A DNA stretch of 64,000 bases. Source: Bryobacter aggregatus MPL3 (lineage in GTDB: Bacteria > Acidobacteriota > Terriglobia > Bryobacterales > Bryobacteraceae). The notes under the pieces were generated by a model, which saw only the letters and a list, made by a program, of their open reading frames with translations, searched no databases and was not told the DNA's origin. A program made the position numbers and the translations under genes. This document shows positions 31,306 to 44,847 of this stretch, one piece after another (position 1 is the first letter of the stretch; every line of letters begins with the position of its first letter). The stretch spans positions 248,001 to 312,000 of the forward strand of contig NZ_JNIF01000003.1 of assembly GCF_000702445.1 (NCBI RefSeq), written 5' to 3'.

Positions 31306-31318
31306 ATCTCGCTATACT
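31289..31318 (+). promoter_or_regulatory. sigma-70-like promoter of gltBD
   Basis: TTGCCT (31289-31294) and TATACT (31313-31318) are spaced by 18 bp. The -10 element lies 22 bp upstream of the gltB start codon, and GGAGAG just before the ATG is the likely ribosome-binding site. Confidence 0.65.
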
Positions 31319-31340
31319 CTAAAAATTCCGGAGAGTATCT

Positions 31341-35907
<4,567 letters not shown>

Positions 35908-35915
<8 letters not shown>

Positions 35916-37326
35916 GCATACTGGCTTCCTCGAAATCCAACGGGAGATCGCCCAGCGGCGCCCGGTCCCCGATCGCGTCAAGGATTGGCGCGAAGTCTAT
36001 GAGAAGTTCCCGCTCGCCAAAGTGCGCGAGCAAGGCGCCCGTTGCATGGATTGCGGAGTGCCCTTCTGCCACACCGGGTGTCCGCTCAACAACCTGATCC
36101 CCGACTGGAACGACCTCGTCTATCGGGATCGCTGGCAAGATGCCATCCGGCAGCTCCATGCGACCAACAACTTCCCGGAGTTCACCGGCCGCCTCTGCCC
36201 GGCTCCGTGCGAATCGGCTTGTGTCCTGGGCATCAATGAAGCCCCCGTATCGATCAAGCAAGTGGAAAAATCGATCATCGACCATGCGTTTGAATCCGGC
36301 TGGATTGTCCCGGAACTGCCCACCACCCGCACCGGTAAGAAAGTCGCGATCATCGGGTCCGGTCCTGCCGGTCTCGCGGCCGCACAACAGTTGAATCGCG
36401 CGGGCCACACCGTCACCGTCATCGAACGCGACCCCGGCCTCGGCGGTCTGCTGCGATTTGGGATCCCCGACTTCAAGATGGAGAAGCACCACATCGATCG
36501 CCGTATCGAACAGCTTCAGGCCGAGGGCATCAAGTTCCTGATTGGCGTCAACGTTGGCGTCGATATGGACTTCGCCGAAATCCGCAAGGAATACGATGCG
36601 ACATTGCTCGCCATTGGCGCAGAACAGCATCGCGATGTCAAAGTGCCTGGCCGCCATCTCAAGGGCATTTACTATGCGATGGACTACCTGCCACAAGCCA
36701 ATAAAGTAGTTGGCGGACTCCCGGTTGAAAATCAGATTCTCGCCACCGGCAAGAATGTTATTATCATCGGCGGCGGCGACACCGGTGCAGACTGCCTCGG
36801 AACGGCAACCCGTCAAGGCGCCAAGTCCATCCGCCAGTTCATGATCCACCAGCGTCCGCCCGACGAGCGCGCGGAATCCACACCCTGGCCTCTCTGGCCG
36901 GTCATGTATCGCGAAGAACCAGCGCATGAGGAAAACGGGCTCCGGGAGTTTGCGGTGGCCACCACCAGTTTCACAGGCGATGACGAAGGCAACGTCAAGC
37001 ATCTCCATGGTGTCCGTGTCGGGAGTGCTCCTGGCTTTGAACCCGTCAAGAATAGCGAGTTCACACTGGATGCGGAGTTGGTTCTGATCGCCATTGGCTT
37101 CGCGGGAGTGCGCCGGCCTGGGTTGATCGAGAAGACCGGAGCGCGTCTCGATGCGCGCGGCAACATTGTGACGAAGGACAACTATGAGACGAGTCTCGAT
37201 GGGGTCTTCGCCGCAGGCGATGCCCGTCGCGGCGCCTCGCTCATTGTTTGGGCCATCGCGGAAGGCCGCCGGGCCGCCCGCGCGATCGACGAACGGCTGG
37301 TGGGAAGCAGCCAGCTTCCCAATTAA
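35908..37326 (+). CDS. gltD: glutamate synthase small subunit
   Basis: GltD oxidises NADPH and passes electrons through FAD and iron-sulfur clusters to GltB. The 472-residue protein has the N-terminal cysteines for [4Fe-4S] clusters ([18 protein letters not shown] and [14 protein letters not shown]). The FAD-binding motif is [18 protein letters not shown], and the NAD(P)-binding region is [19 protein letters not shown]. The terminal [20 protein letters not shown] matches the family. It is translationally coupled to gltB. The mobile-element island begins about 70 bp after its stop. Confidence 0.97.
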
Positions 37327-37395
37327 CCTATGCCGTTTAACGTTATCTGAGCAGTTGTTCATCTGAAATACTTCGGAGTTGAGGGGAAAGGAGGA

Positions 37396-37706
37396 CGTCG
37401 CCCAACGACTTCAGTGAGCGCTACCATCGGACGATCCAAGAAGCGCTCTACAGCATCAAGTTCCACCAGAAGCTATTTCAGTCTGTGGCAGAGCTCCAGC
37501 ATGAACTGGAGACTTCTGTTAGCTCTACAATCGCCAGCATGCCCCACCATGGATACCGGACTCAGGCCGAACGCTCAACCAGGCCTTCCTCAATGGAAAA
37601 CTCGCTCAGGCACAACCAATGGCAGCATGAATATGAATCAGCTAGATCTCAACCCATGCCCCCAACTATTCGTGTCCGCAGATCTTTGGTGAAATACATA
37701 TCAGCC
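37396..37706 (+). pseudogene. relic of an IS481-family element (transposase 3' part and right end)
   Basis: This segment aligns in order with the last third of the intact transposase at 38828-39862: FSERYHRTIQEALYSIKF, LFQSVAELQHELE, PHHGYRTQA and the final AQPMAA-like end. Several indels break the frame. The similarity continues past the stop into the right terminal repeat (compare GTGTCCGCAGATCTTTGG with GTGTCCGGAGATCTTCAG). The 5' two-thirds is missing. It is a diverged relative, not a copy of the intact element. IS5 copy A lies about 55 bp further on. Confidence 0.8.
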
Positions 37707-37760
37707 GCAGTATCGGATCTTTCTGCAGTTGTTGCTAGTCGTTCATATCATAATCGTCTA

Positions 37761-38598
37761 GAGCGTGTAGTTCACTTTTGAGAGGCAGAAGGGATGGCCT
37801 CCCCAGGCACGAGAAAAGGATATCCGGCCGATGTCAGCGATGAAAAATGGGCATTTGCAGCACCGTAGCTGACATTGATGGAAGAAGAGGCACCACAGTG
37901 TCGCTATCCGTTGCGAGAGGTGTTCAACGGATGTGTTGCCTGGTGAGGTGTGGGACGCCATGGCGATTGATTCCGCAGGATCTGCCACCTTGGGTGGTGG
38001 TGTACCAACAGACACAGCGGTGGATTCGGTCTTCGAGGCGATGGTGCATGATTTCCGGGAAGTATTACGGCGGCGAGAAGGACGAAAAGCCCAAGCCACT
38101 GCTGCGATCATGGAGAGCCGCACCTGAGAAGCAACGCCGGAGAGCGGAGCCCGCAGCGGCTATGACGGCGCGACGCGTCGAAAAGGCAGCAAGGTGGGCA
38201 TCGCGTCGATACGTTGGAGCATTTACTAGCGCTTCACGTCACCTCCGCCGAGGGACAAGACCGTGCTCAGGTCGGCATCCTTGCCAAACAGGTGCAGCAG
38301 GTGACCGGCGACAACGTCGAGTTGGCTTCGGTGGATCCAGGCTACACCGTGCTAAACGCCGCGGAAGCAGCCAACCAGCAAGGCATTCCATTAGAAGCCG
38401 TAAAACTATCGACGGCTAAAAAATGCTGCTGCCCAGGAGCTGGGTGGTCGAACGAACAGTTGGCTGGGCAACTCGCTACCGCCGACTCGTCCGAGGCTTC
38501 GAACGTCTGCTGGACAACGTCGCAGGCAGGCATGTATTTCCTTGCCTTGGCCTGCCTCCTCCTGAAACGCGCCTTCCTATCAAGTTCATTACAGGCTC
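37761..38598 (+). mobile_element. IS5-family (IS427-like) insertion sequence, copy A, inactivated
   Basis: The element is about 838 bp. Its ends are GAGCGTGTAGTTCACTT on the left and, reading inward, GAGCCTGTAATGAACTT on the right: imperfect terminal repeats. It lies in CTAG on both sides. This fits either a 2-bp TA duplication with the ends as given (IS427-group habit) or CTAG with ends one base further in. The encoded DDE transposase (DUF4096-type) is broken; see the pseudogene entry. It appears identical, base for base as far as I compared, to copy B at 40413-41250. Confidence 0.85.
37794..38580 (+). pseudogene. IS5-family transposase remnant in copy A
   Basis: The transposase reads in pieces: GYPADVSDEKWAFAAP and a stop TAG (37866), LTLMEEEAPQCRYPLREVFN and a TGA (37944) where the frame must change, then CGTPWRLIPQDLPPWVVVYQ, then FEAMVHDFREVLRRREGRKA and TGA (38125), GARSGYDGATRRKGSKV, then DTLEHLLALHVTSAEG through AEAANQQGIPLEAVK, and finally LLPRSWVVERTVGWATRYRR. 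IS427-type elements normally use one frameshift between two frames, but here about five frame changes and at least two nonsense codons are needed. The gene cannot make an active enzyme. Confidence 0.85.
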
Positions 38599-38693
38599 TA
38601 GAGCCAGCAAAGAAAATATCTTAATAGTATCATCGCCCCGACGCCATATTACATGAAATTAGCGGAAGATCAGCGGACACAATGATGGGAAAC

Positions 38694-38756
38694 GGCGCTT
38701 AGGGGAAGAGGCGAAGGGAGGGCGTAGCCCGACTGGAGCCGAAGCCCCTAAGCGCC
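38694..38756 (+). repeat. hairpin in the leader of the IS481-family element
   Basis: GGCGCTTAGGGG (38694-38705) and CCCCTAAGCGCC (38745-38756) are a perfect 12-bp inverted repeat. A smaller GGGC-GTA-GCCC hairpin lies between them. It precedes the transposase start by about 70 bases. Comparable leader hairpins in insertion sequences reduce transposase expression from readthrough transcripts; that role here is inference. Confidence 0.65.
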
Positions 38757-38827
38757 CCGAGCGGGTCCTTACGGTGATAGATTTGGAATCTTCCAAAACA
38801 CCAAAATCACCCCGAAAGGACACACTC

Positions 38828-39862
38828 ATGAGCGACAACCAGAAGCTTATCAAAGCGCGCATTGGACTGCTCCAACTCGCCCAGGAATTGGGCAACATCA
38901 AGGCCGCCTGCCAACGAGCCGGCATCAGCCGCAGCCACTTCTACGAGATCAAGGAAGCCTACGAGAAGCACGGAGCCGACGGGCTTGAGCCGAGGCAGCG
39001 CCGAACGCCTCGAATGCCGAATCAAACTGCGCCTGAGCTCGAAAAACAGATCCTTGAGATGACGGCACAGTATCCGACCTACAGTTACATCCGCATTGCC
39101 GACCAGCTTCGTTTGGTCGGCATCGGTGTCTCTGCCCCCGCCGTCCGAGGGGTCTGGGTACGGCACGGCATCACTCTCCGGCTCCAGCGCCTGCTCTGGC
39201 TGGACAAGAAGACCGCCACCGAAGGCGGCGTGCTGACGGAGCAAGCCAAGCGGCTCCTGCAGAAGCATCAGGGCCGAAACGTTGACCCGGAACAACATAT
39301 CGCTGCACCGCATTCTGGCTATCTGCTTTGCCAGGACACTTACTTTGTAGGCACGATCAAAGGCGTCGGCAAGGTCTACATGCAGACGGTCATTGACGCA
39401 CACTGCTCGCAAGCCTTCGCCAAGGTCTATCTCAGCAAGATGCCGATCACTGCGGCAGACACACTGAATGATCGAGTCATCCCCTTCTATGACGATGAGA
39501 AGGTGGGGATCGAGCGGTTGCTCACCGACAATGGCCGCGAGTACTGTGGACTCGAAGCTCGTCATCCCTTCGAGATCTATCTGGCGATTAACCAGATCCG
39601 CCACAAGAGAACGCAGATCGCTTCCCCTCAATCCAACGGCTTCTGTGAGCGCTTCCATCGCACGATCAAGGAGGAGTTTTACAGCATCAAGTTCCGGCAA
39701 AAGATCTATCAGTCTGTGGCTGAATTACAAGATGATCTGGACGCCTATCTGAGCTTCTACAATCGCCAGCGACCCCATCATGGATATCGGACTCAAGGCC
39801 GAACGCCATACCAGGCTTTCCTCGATGGGAAAATCGCCCAGGCGCAACCTATGGCAGCATGA
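38828..39862 (+). CDS. IS481-family transposase
   Basis: A 344-residue DDE transposase. ATG 38828 is preferred over the GTG at 38774 because AAAGGA precedes it and the family starts near here. An N-terminal helix-turn-helix region is visible (LGNIKAACQRAGISRSHFYE). The integrase core carries the likely catalytic triad Asp170 (LLCQDTYFVG), Asp234 (LLTDNGREY) and Glu274 (GFCERFHRT). The C-terminal PHHGYRTQGRTPYQAFLDGK is typical of the family. The gene is intact and long enough to be active. The relic at 37396-37706 is a diverged relative. Confidence 0.92.
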   Translation: MSDNQKLIKARIGLLQLAQELGNIKAACQRAGISRSHFYEIKEAYEKHGADGLEPRQRRTPRMPNQTAPELEKQILEMTAQYPTYSYIRIADQLRLVGIGVSAPAVRGVWVRHGITLRLQRLLWLDKKTATEGGVLTEQAKRLLQKHQGRNVDPEQHIAAPHSGYLLCQDTYFVGTIKGVGKVYMQTVIDAHCSQAFAKVYLSKMPITAADTLNDRVIPFYDDEKVGIERLLTDNGREYCGLEARHPFEIYLAINQIRHKRTQIASPQSNGFCERFHRTIKEEFYSIKFRQKIYQSVAELQDDLDAYLSFYNRQRPHHGYRTQGRTPYQAFLDGKIAQAQPMAA

Positions 39863-39927
39863 AGTAACCGAATCTCAACCGAGGCCCGTAAGCCCTCGTG
39901 TCCGGAGATCTTCAGCTAAATACACGT

Positions 39928-40412
39928 GAAATAGCATCAAGTCCTCAAGCCTCAACACGCAGGTTCTTTCAACAACCACCGAAAAGGAGTGATAACTTTC
40001 GAGAAGCGAAGACGATCGGAGTTTGAAAGCGATATCCGGCATATGTGAACCGTGAAGCAAGGCCATTCGTAGCGGGCTGCTGACGCTAATGGGCTACGAT
40101 CGGTAAGAGATTGCAATGGCCGCTGCATCGTCAAGACAGACGTACCCTTGGACTTCCGCATGGCTCACCACCCGTACTCTGCATTGAACCTCACGTGAGC
40201 TTATTGAGAAGCGGCTTCGGGAATACCCAGTTTTCTATTCGGCCGGGCGCTTGCGCTCACGAAGAAAGGTCAATTCAGCTAAGGTTCGCATTGCAGTCAA
40301 CACGTTGGGCATCTGTTGTCTTGGATATGATTCTGGCCGATAAGCAGGAGTAGGAGCAAGTGCCACAGGTCACCGGAGAGTGTGTGAAACTGGCCTGGGG
40401 GGACTGCATCTA
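39928..40412. other. 485 bp without a recognisable gene
   Basis: This lies between the IS481-family element and IS5 copy B. It has only short reading frames without family character. It includes GCTATTTCACGTG-like sequence just beyond the IS481 end, but no terminal repeat, tRNA or dyad that I recognise. It may be leftover host DNA or eroded mobile-element DNA. Confidence 0.5.
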
Positions 40413-41250
40413 GAGCCTGTAATGAACTTGATAGGAAGGCGCGTTTCAGGAGGAGGCAGGCCAAGGCAAGGAAATACATGCCTGCCTGCGACGTTGTCCA
40501 GCAGACGTTCGAAGCCTCGGACGAGTCGGCGGTAGCGAGTTGCCCAGCCAACTGTTCGTTCGACCACCCAGCTCCTGGGCAGCAGCATTTTTTAGCCGTC
40601 GATAGTTTTACGGCTTCTAATGGAATGCCTTGCTGGTTGGCTGCTTCCGCGGCGTTTAGCACGGTGTAGCCTGGATCCACCGAAGCCAACTCGACGTTGT
40701 CGCCGGTCACCTGCTGCACCTGTTTGGCAAGGATGCCGACCTGAGCACGGTCTTGTCCCTCGGCGGAGGTGACGTGAAGCGCTAGTAAATGCTCCAACGT
40801 ATCGACGCGATGCCCACCTTGCTGCCTTTTCGACGCGTCGCGCCGTCATAGCCGCTGCGGGCTCCGCTCTCCGGCGTTGCTTCTCAGGTGCGGCTCTCCA
40901 TGATCGCAGCAGTGGCTTGGGCTTTTCGTCCTTCTCGCCGCCGTAATACTTCCCGGAAATCATGCACCATCGCCTCGAAGACCGAATCCACCGCTGTGTC
41001 TGTTGGTACACCACCACCCAAGGTGGCAGATCCTGCGGAATCAATCGCCATGGCGTCCCACACCTCACCAGGCAACACATCCGTTGAACACCTCTCGCAA
41101 CGGATAGCGACACTGTGGTGCCTCTTCTTCCATCAATGTCAGCTACGGTGCTGCAAATGCCCATTTTTCATCGCTGACATCGGCCGGATATCCTTTTCTC
41201 GTGCCTGGGGAGGCCATCCCTTCTGCCTCTCAAAAGTGAACTACACGCTC
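40413..41250 (-). mobile_element. IS5-family (IS427-like) insertion sequence, copy B, inactivated, inverted
   Basis: This is the reverse complement of copy A over its full length. All frame breaks and stops agree and the same terminal sequences are present. It is also flanked by CTAG on both sides (40410-40413 and 41250-41253, one base shared with each end). With copy A it brackets the IS481-family element and about 0.5 kb of other DNA, giving a composite-like inverted arrangement of 3.5 kb. Confidence 0.85.
40431..41217 (-). pseudogene. IS5-family transposase remnant in copy B
   Basis: The same broken transposase as in copy A, with the same premature stops (the TAG corresponding to 37866 lies near 41145, and the TGA of 38125 near 40886) and the same frame changes. 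Peptides such as LPPWVVVYQQTQRWI and LEHLLALHVTSAEGQDR occur in separate frames. The shared damage means both copies derive from an already defective ancestor. Confidence 0.85.
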
Positions 41251-41367
41251 TAGACGATGTGAGAGATTGAGGACTCAGGAGGCTAGAGCTACAAATCCGA
41301 ACAGACCAGCGAGAACCGCCAGCATCGCTTTCCACTTTGAGTGCACCGCTGACTATTGTATGCACTA

Positions 41368-41416
41368 AGGAGATGAGGAGTGGTTCGCCCCTCCAGCGAA
41401 CCACTCCTCATCTCCT
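41368..41416 (-). terminator. 20-bp perfect hairpin after the PEP-CTERM gene
   Basis: Arm one ends GGAGATGAGGAGTGGTTCG (41369-41387) and arm two is its exact reverse complement (41397-41415), with one more pair at each edge. The loop is nine bases. It lies 7 bp beyond the stop of the minus-strand PEP-CTERM gene. No T-run follows the stem on that strand, so termination strength is uncertain. Confidence 0.6.
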
Positions 41417-41423
41417 CATCGCG

Positions 41424-42182
41424 CTATGCAATCGTCCGGAAGCGGGAACGCAATAGAGACACCAGCAGAACTCCAGAACTCAAAAGCACAGTAGTAGAGG
41501 GTTCAGGAACCGACGGAGTGCCGTAGAAACTTCCTTCGTCCAACGACGTGCCGTACTGGAAACGTATATTCGAGATGGTAGAAGTGGCCAGATCAAAACC
41601 AACCGGAAGAGCAAAGGTCACAAGCAGTGAATTATTGATCAGAGTGGCTCCATTGACCGTCGGATTGGAACCAGCCGCCAGCCCGTTGGCCAGCCCATAG
41701 TTGAACTGCTGCCCTCCTGGCGTGGAAAAGATCCCCAGACCCGCGGTGGACAATCCAAACTGCTGATTCACCTGATTGACACCCGACCCGCCGGGGTTCA
41801 ATCCGGCGGCAGTCGCTTTGAACTGCCATTCCCCATTCGACTTTACATCCACCGGCGGCGGACAGGTGGATCCCGTCAGACAGGAACCAGGCGCGGTCAC
41901 TGCACTCTGATAGATGAATGCTGGATTGAGGGTCGCCCCGCTGAAGAGACTCGGTTGGATATCAAAGAATACAGCGATCAGAATGTCAGAGGGAACTTTC
42001 ACTGGATTGTTATTTGTCAGGGTGACCAGCAGTTGCGAAGCAACTTGCTCAAATGTCAGGGAAGCGGACAATGGCAATCCTGAGGAAGAACCTGTCCCCG
42101 TACCAGTGAATGTAATGGTTGTTGCTTGGGAGAGAGAACTCGCAAGAAGGACGAGGCCGAAATGGGCGAGAAATTTCGACAT
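41424..42182 (-). CDS. PEP-CTERM sorting domain protein
   Basis: A 252-residue protein from ATG 42182. It has a signal peptide (about residues 1-20, ending SLSQA) and a C-terminal PEP-CTERM signal: VPEPST, then a hydrophobic helix (TVLLSSGVLLVSLL) and an arginine-rich end RSRFRTIA. Exosortase recognises this signal and processes the protein for surface display or release. The middle is low-complexity, beta-rich and Gly/Ser/Thr-rich with no enzyme motif. The PEP-CTERM-linked TPR lipoprotein and CPBP protease are at 20-23 kb, but the exosortase must be elsewhere. Confidence 0.85.
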   Translation of the reverse strand: MSKFLAHFGLVLLASSLSQATTITFTGTGTGSSSGLPLSASLTFEQVASQLLVTLTNNNPVKVPSDILIAVFFDIQPSLFSGATLNPAFIYQSAVTAPGSCLTGSTCPPPVDVKSNGEWQFKATAAGLNPGGSGVNQVNQQFGLSTAGLGIFSTPGGQQFNYGLANGLAAGSNPTVNGATLINNSLLVTFALPVGFDLATSTISNIRFQYGTSLDEGSFYGTPSVPEPSTTVLLSSGVLLVSLLRSRFRTIA

Positions 42183-42379
42183 GAATACACCTGCACGCAG
42201 AATTCCGGGAACCATTCCCGTTGAGATCACAGTGCCACGGAAGATGTGCTTTTCAGCAACTAATAGAAAGCCTTTGTACTAGAGCCAATCGGTTAGTACT
42301 TCTCGCCAGCACCGAAAGGGGCAACCTCCTGTCCAGCGGCTCTCTCCGCCACACTCTCGATACGATAAACTCTACGTTT
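42183..42379. promoter_or_regulatory. divergent region between PEP-CTERM and oxidoreductase genes
   Basis: This is 197 bp separating two genes that read outward. A small palindrome CGGGAACCATTCCCG (42206-42220) lies near the PEP-CTERM start and could be an operator. No -35/-10 pair is convincing. Confidence 0.35.
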
Positions 42380-43648
42380 ATGCCGGAAACACCTCGTCGC
42401 GACTTTCTCAAGGCGGCCGTCATCGCGGCCCCCGCCATCATCAGAGCCCAAACAGTAACGAATGCAATCAAGGTCGGTCTTGTCGGAGCCGGCGGTCGCG
42501 GCACCGGTGCCGCCTCCCAGGCGCTTAAGGCGGACGACTACGCCGAATTGGCAGCCGTCGGTGACGTCTCGATCGACCAGATCAACGGGTCGCTCGAACG
42601 CGTCAAGAAGATCAACGGCGAGAAGGTCAAAGTCGTAGACGGGAAAAAGTACATCGGTTTTGATGCCTACCAGCACGTCATCGATTCCGACATCGACGTG
42701 GTGCTTCTGGCAACGCCTCCCGGCTTCCGGCCCGGTCATCTCCGTTACGCCGTCGAGAAGAAAAAGCACATCTTCACCGAGAAGCCGATGGCGGTCGATC
42801 CCACGGGCGTCCGTAGCGTCATCGAAAGCGTCCGCATGGCCAAGGAGAACAACAAGTCGCTCGTCGATGGCTTCATGTGGCGCTATTCGAACTACATCAA
42901 CGCCACCTTCGAGCAACTCCACTCCGGCATCATCGGCGACATCGTGAGTTACTACGCCACCTATTACACAGGCCCCGTCAAACCCATGCCCGCCGCCGCC
43001 ACCCGTCCAGCAGGAATGAGCGACGTCGAGTGGCAGACCAAGAACTGGTACAACTTCGTTTGGACCAGCGGCGACGGCTACGTCGAACAAGCTGTTCACT
43101 CTGTGGACAAGGTCGCCTGGGCCTTCAAGGACCAGCCGCCTGTCTCCTGCGTCGCCCATGGCGGACGCCAGATTCCGCAGGACGGTGGAAACATCTTCGA
43201 TCACATCGAAGTGAACTACCTCTATCCCAACGGCGCCCGCGCCTTTGTCGCCCATCGCCAGATCCCCGGCATCTACAACGAGAACGCCGACTACATCCTC
43301 GGCACCAAGGGCAAGATCACCATCGGCCGCAGCCCCTTCCCGAAGGTGGAAGACCACCAGGGCAATATCCTCTGGAAGTTCGACGGCCAGAAGAACGACG
43401 GTTACCAGTACGAGCATGATCTGCTCTTTGCGTCCATCCGCAAGGGCCAGCCGATCAACAAGGGCGACCGGATGATCTCCTCGACGCTGCTCGCCATCAT
43501 GGGCCGCACCGCTGCCTATACGGGCGCTGAACTCACCTGGGAGCAGATCCAGAATTCCAAGCTCTCCACCTTCCCGGAGCCCTTTGACCCCAAGGGTAGC
43601 TTGCCCGATTCCGCTCCCCCCAAGCCCGGCATTACGAAGTTTGTATGA
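42380..43648 (+). CDS. Gfo/Idh/MocA-family oxidoreductase with Tat-like signal
   Basis: A 422-residue protein starting at ATG 42380. The N-terminus MPETPRRDFLKAAVIAAPAI is a Tat-type signal, so it may act in the periplasm. The NAD(P)-binding motif is VGLVGAGGRGTGAASQAL. The conserved EKP of this family is in HIFTEKPMAVDP, and DGFMWRYSN and the later VEQAVHSVDKVAWAF fit the C-terminal domain. Members oxidise or reduce sugars and related compounds. It overlaps the next gene's start by 4 bp. The substrate is unknown. Confidence 0.87.
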   Translation: MPETPRRDFLKAAVIAAPAIIRAQTVTNAIKVGLVGAGGRGTGAASQALKADDYAELAAVGDVSIDQINGSLERVKKINGEKVKVVDGKKYIGFDAYQHVIDSDIDVVLLATPPGFRPGHLRYAVEKKKHIFTEKPMAVDPTGVRSVIESVRMAKENNKSLVDGFMWRYSNYINATFEQLHSGIIGDIVSYYATYYTGPVKPMPAAATRPAGMSDVEWQTKNWYNFVWTSGDGYVEQAVHSVDKVAWAFKDQPPVSCVAHGGRQIPQDGGNIFDHIEVNYLYPNGARAFVAHRQIPGIYNENADYILGTKGKITIGRSPFPKVEDHQGNILWKFDGQKNDGYQYEHDLLFASIRKGQPINKGDRMISSTLLAIMGRTAAYTGAELTWEQIQNSKLSTFPEPFDPKGSLPDSAPPKPGITKFV

Positions 43649-44847
43649 TCGCTCTGCCCTTACTTGCACTCTTAGCTGTCGACTTCAAAACTGACGTCAA
43701 ACCCATCCTGGATCAGAAATGCGCGGCCTGTCACGACCGCGCATTCTTCCTCCGGCAAAAAGCAAAGATCGTCGAAGTCATCCATCTTCCGCTCACCGAG
43801 AAGCGCGTCATGCCGCCCCCTGACGAGACGCCGTTGAACGCCAAAGAAAAAGCGACCCTCGCCGCCTGGGTGGCCGAAGGTCTCGATTATCCCGATACCG
43901 TCAAGCCGCTGCAGGATGATTTCGCGCTCACCAAAACGCTTCACTCGCAGATCGTCAAGCGCGACACCATCAAGACACAAGCGGCGATGAAGCCGTACAA
44001 GAACATCATCCCCGGCACCGAAGTCCCATACGAGATGCTGCCCATCCCCGGTGGCAAGTTCCTCATGGGCACTCCGGAATCAGAACCCGGCCACAAGCCC
44101 GACGAATCCCCACAACACACCGTCGCCGTCGAACCTTTCTGGATGGCCAGCCACGAAGTCACCTGGAACGAATACCGGCTCTTTATGTTCGCGATGCTCG
44201 CTGGTGAAACCGCTGGCAACAACATCACGATCGACGCCATCAGCCGTCCCACCAAGCCCTACGTCGAGATGAGTTTCGGGATGGGCATCGAAGGCTACCC
44301 GGCCATCTCGATGACCCACCACGCCGCCAACAAATATGCGCAATGGCTGAGCGCCAAGACCGGCCACTTCTATCGTCTGCCGACTGAGGCGGAGTGGGAA
44401 TACGCCTGCCGCGCGAATGCTCCCGCGCCGACGCCGCTAGGCGACTACGCGGTCTACAAGGCAAACTCCGGCGAGAAATACGCTAAGGTCGGCACCAAGA
44501 AGCCGAATGCCTGGGGCCTCTACGACATGCTCGGCAACGTCATGGAATGGACCGTCGATCAGTACGACCCCAAGGCCTACGAACATCCGCAAACCTGGTA
44601 TCCGTCCAAGACTTCCTATCCGCACACCGCACGCGGCGGTGGCTGGGATAGCACTCCCGATGGCGTCCGCTGCGGAGCCCGTGTCCCCTCCAACGAAAGC
44701 TGGAAGATGCAGGATCCCAACCTCCCCAAGTCCATCTGGTATCACACCGATGCCACCTGGCTGGGCTTCCGTCTGGTGCGTCCGCTGAAGATCCCTTCGG
44801 CCGAAGAGATGCACAAGTTCTGGAACAATGGAGTGGCAGAAGATTAG
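43645..44847 (+). CDS. heme-c-binding N-terminus fused to formylglycine-enzyme-like domain
   Basis: A 400-residue protein. A short hydrophobic start precedes a cytochrome c-type site, CAACH, with cysteines 26 and 29 and His30. Then, from about residue 130, a SUMF1/FGE-like domain follows (EMLPIPGGKFLMGTPESEP, HEVTWNEYRLFMF, YRLPTEAEWEYACRAN, GLYDMLGNVMEWTVDQYD, ARGGGWDSTPDGVRCGARV). The paired cysteines of true FGE near RGG are not present (only one Cys). It begins inside the end of the oxidoreductase gene and overlaps apbE by 20 bp. The combination suggests an extracytoplasmic redox or binding protein, function unknown. Confidence 0.82.
   Translation: MIALPLLALLAVDFKTDVKPILDQKCAACHDRAFFLRQKAKIVEVIHLPLTEKRVMPPPDETPLNAKEKATLAAWVAEGLDYPDTVKPLQDDFALTKTLHSQIVKRDTIKTQAAMKPYKNIIPGTEVPYEMLPIPGGKFLMGTPESEPGHKPDESPQHTVAVEPFWMASHEVTWNEYRLFMFAMLAGETAGNNITIDAISRPTKPYVEMSFGMGIEGYPAISMTHHAANKYAQWLSAKTGHFYRLPTEAEWEYACRANAPAPTPLGDYAVYKANSGEKYAKVGTKKPNAWGLYDMLGNVMEWTVDQYDPKAYEHPQTWYPSKTSYPHTARGGGWDSTPDGVRCGARVPSNESWKMQDPNLPKSIWYHTDATWLGFRLVRPLKIPSAEEMHKFWNNGVAED

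Larger units (their letters stand above)
38651..39927 (+). mobile_element. IS481-family insertion sequence, apparently intact
   Basis: The element is about 1277 bp. The terminal repeats are roughly 30 bp. The left end starts ACATGAAATTAGCGGAAG and the right end, read inward, starts ACGTGTATTTAGCTGAAG; both continue ATC..CGGACAC. The transposase gene lies between them, with a 63-base hairpin region before it. I found no clear target duplication at the outer edges, so the ends may be off by a few bases. It sits between two inverted IS5-family copies. Confidence 0.78.

Noticed and set aside
38651-39927. Target-site duplication of the IS481-family element
   Set aside because: I compared the flanking bases and found no convincing direct repeat, so none is annotated.
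40111-40353. 80-residue reading frame between the IS elements
   Set aside because: It has no family character or ribosome-binding site I trust and lies in eroded DNA.
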